A stretch of DNA of 64,000 nt from Sphingomonas alpina (GTDB lineage Bacteria; Pseudomonadota; Alphaproteobacteria; Sphingomonadales; Sphingomonadaceae): contig NZ_CP061038.1 in the NCBI RefSeq assembly GCF_014490665.1, positions 310,001 to 374,000 of the forward strand. The letters are read 5' to 3'. Position 1 is the first letter of the stretch; each line of letters starts with the position of its first letter. Shown here one piece after another: positions 63,857 to 64,000 of the stretch. Position numbers and translations under genes: made by a program. The notes under the pieces are model-generated. The model had not been told where the DNA came from. It saw nothing but the letters and a program-made list of their open reading frames with translations, and searched no databases.

Positions 63857-64000
63857 ATGAAGACGAGCTGGATGGCGGCCTTGCTTGCGGCCGCCCTGTT
63901 GCCCGGCTGTACGGTGCCGGTCGTGGCCGAGACGGCCGAGGGGCAGCCTTACGAATTGAAGGATACCCAGGTCTGGACGGTGCCCGATCCCGCCACTGGC
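63857..64000 (+). CDS. Lipoprotein, N-terminal part (cut by window edge)
   Basis: A frame of 48 codons open to the window end. A signal peptide with lipobox LLPGC (cleavage before Cys 19) is followed by TVPVVAETAEGQPYELKDTQ and VWTVPDPATG. The ATG at 63857 follows GGGGGCGAGG. The VWTVPDPATG phrase is like the start of an esterase domain, but too little is present to name it. Confidence 0.7.
   Translation, partial: MKTSWMAALLAAALLPGCTVPVVAETAEGQPYELKDTQVWTVPDPATG

Overview
The window is a GC-rich alphaproteobacterial chromosome segment, most likely from a Sphingomonas-like member of the Sphingomonadaceae. The grounds are the protein styles (a TonB-dependent receptor, an alpha-type HslV with a short propeptide, a GCN5-free set of S9 peptidases and many small alpha/beta hydrolases), dense packing with ATGA overlaps, frequent GTG/TTG starts, and several families of GC-rich inverted repeats between genes. 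No plasmid replication or conjugation genes are seen. The genus is inferred, because no rRNA lies in the window.

Layout. 0-12.7 kb: the 3' part of glutathione reductase, a TonB-dependent receptor, NAD-dependent DNA ligase, a broken small gene, a cold-shock protein, a BaeSR-like two-component system followed by an outer-membrane barrel, RecN and BamD. 12.7-19.7 kb: mannose-6-phosphate isomerase, a GT4 glycosyltransferase, a DUF3089 hydrolase, then the yajC-secD-secF-Mth938 export operon and tRNA-Pro(GGG). 19.7-25.4 kb: an accessory stretch downstream of the tRNA. It holds a PH-domain membrane protein, a fatty-acid desaturase with a divergent ArsR regulator and doubled operator, small hypothetical proteins, an Imm11/DUF1629 immunity protein without a visible toxin, and a degraded phage terminase pair. 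25.4-31.2 kb: uxaC-uxuB hexuronate genes, a small periplasmic operon with a cytochrome P460, and an outer-membrane barrel. 31.2-39.2 kb: a MocR regulator, an S9 peptidase, and a reduced pyrimidine-utilisation operon rutB-C-D-A in which rutD is frameshifted before its catalytic histidine.

39.2-45.4 kb: an orphan array of a 9-bp motif between two convergent genes, a Yip1-domain protein, hslV-hslU split by hairpin repeats, and an oligopeptidase B. 45.4-51 kb: a lipoprotein, a glyoxalase I / nitronate monooxygenase-like / glyoxalase II operon, a TPR protein with a thioesterase-like hydrolase, and threonine ammonia-lyase. 51-56 kb: an autoregulated-looking membrane protein-XRE-hydrolase operon, a macro-domain protein, DUF6356, and a divergent Mur-ligase/LD-carboxypeptidase pair suited to peptidoglycan recycling. 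56-64 kb: a MarR regulator, a GT39-type glycosyltransferase, a pentapeptide-repeat protein, a GMC oxidoreductase with an Fe-S-like cysteine motif, a divergent MocR (YczR-type) / YczE membrane-protein pair, and the start of a lipoprotein gene.

Most unusual signals. (1) A 30-bp imperfect palindrome occurs three times, at 7.1, 24.2 and 61.4 kb. Similarity continues downstream, including a GATTCAA block, and two copies keep a short open frame. (2) Ten copies of CTGGCTGTT/AACAGCCAG, including a perfect 25-nt palindrome, lie in 190 bp where no promoter is expected. (3) A stem-loop is followed by a conserved CGCTCTTT-nn-CATGACTGG tail at two loci, with different stem sequences. (4) Two genes are broken in homopolymer runs.
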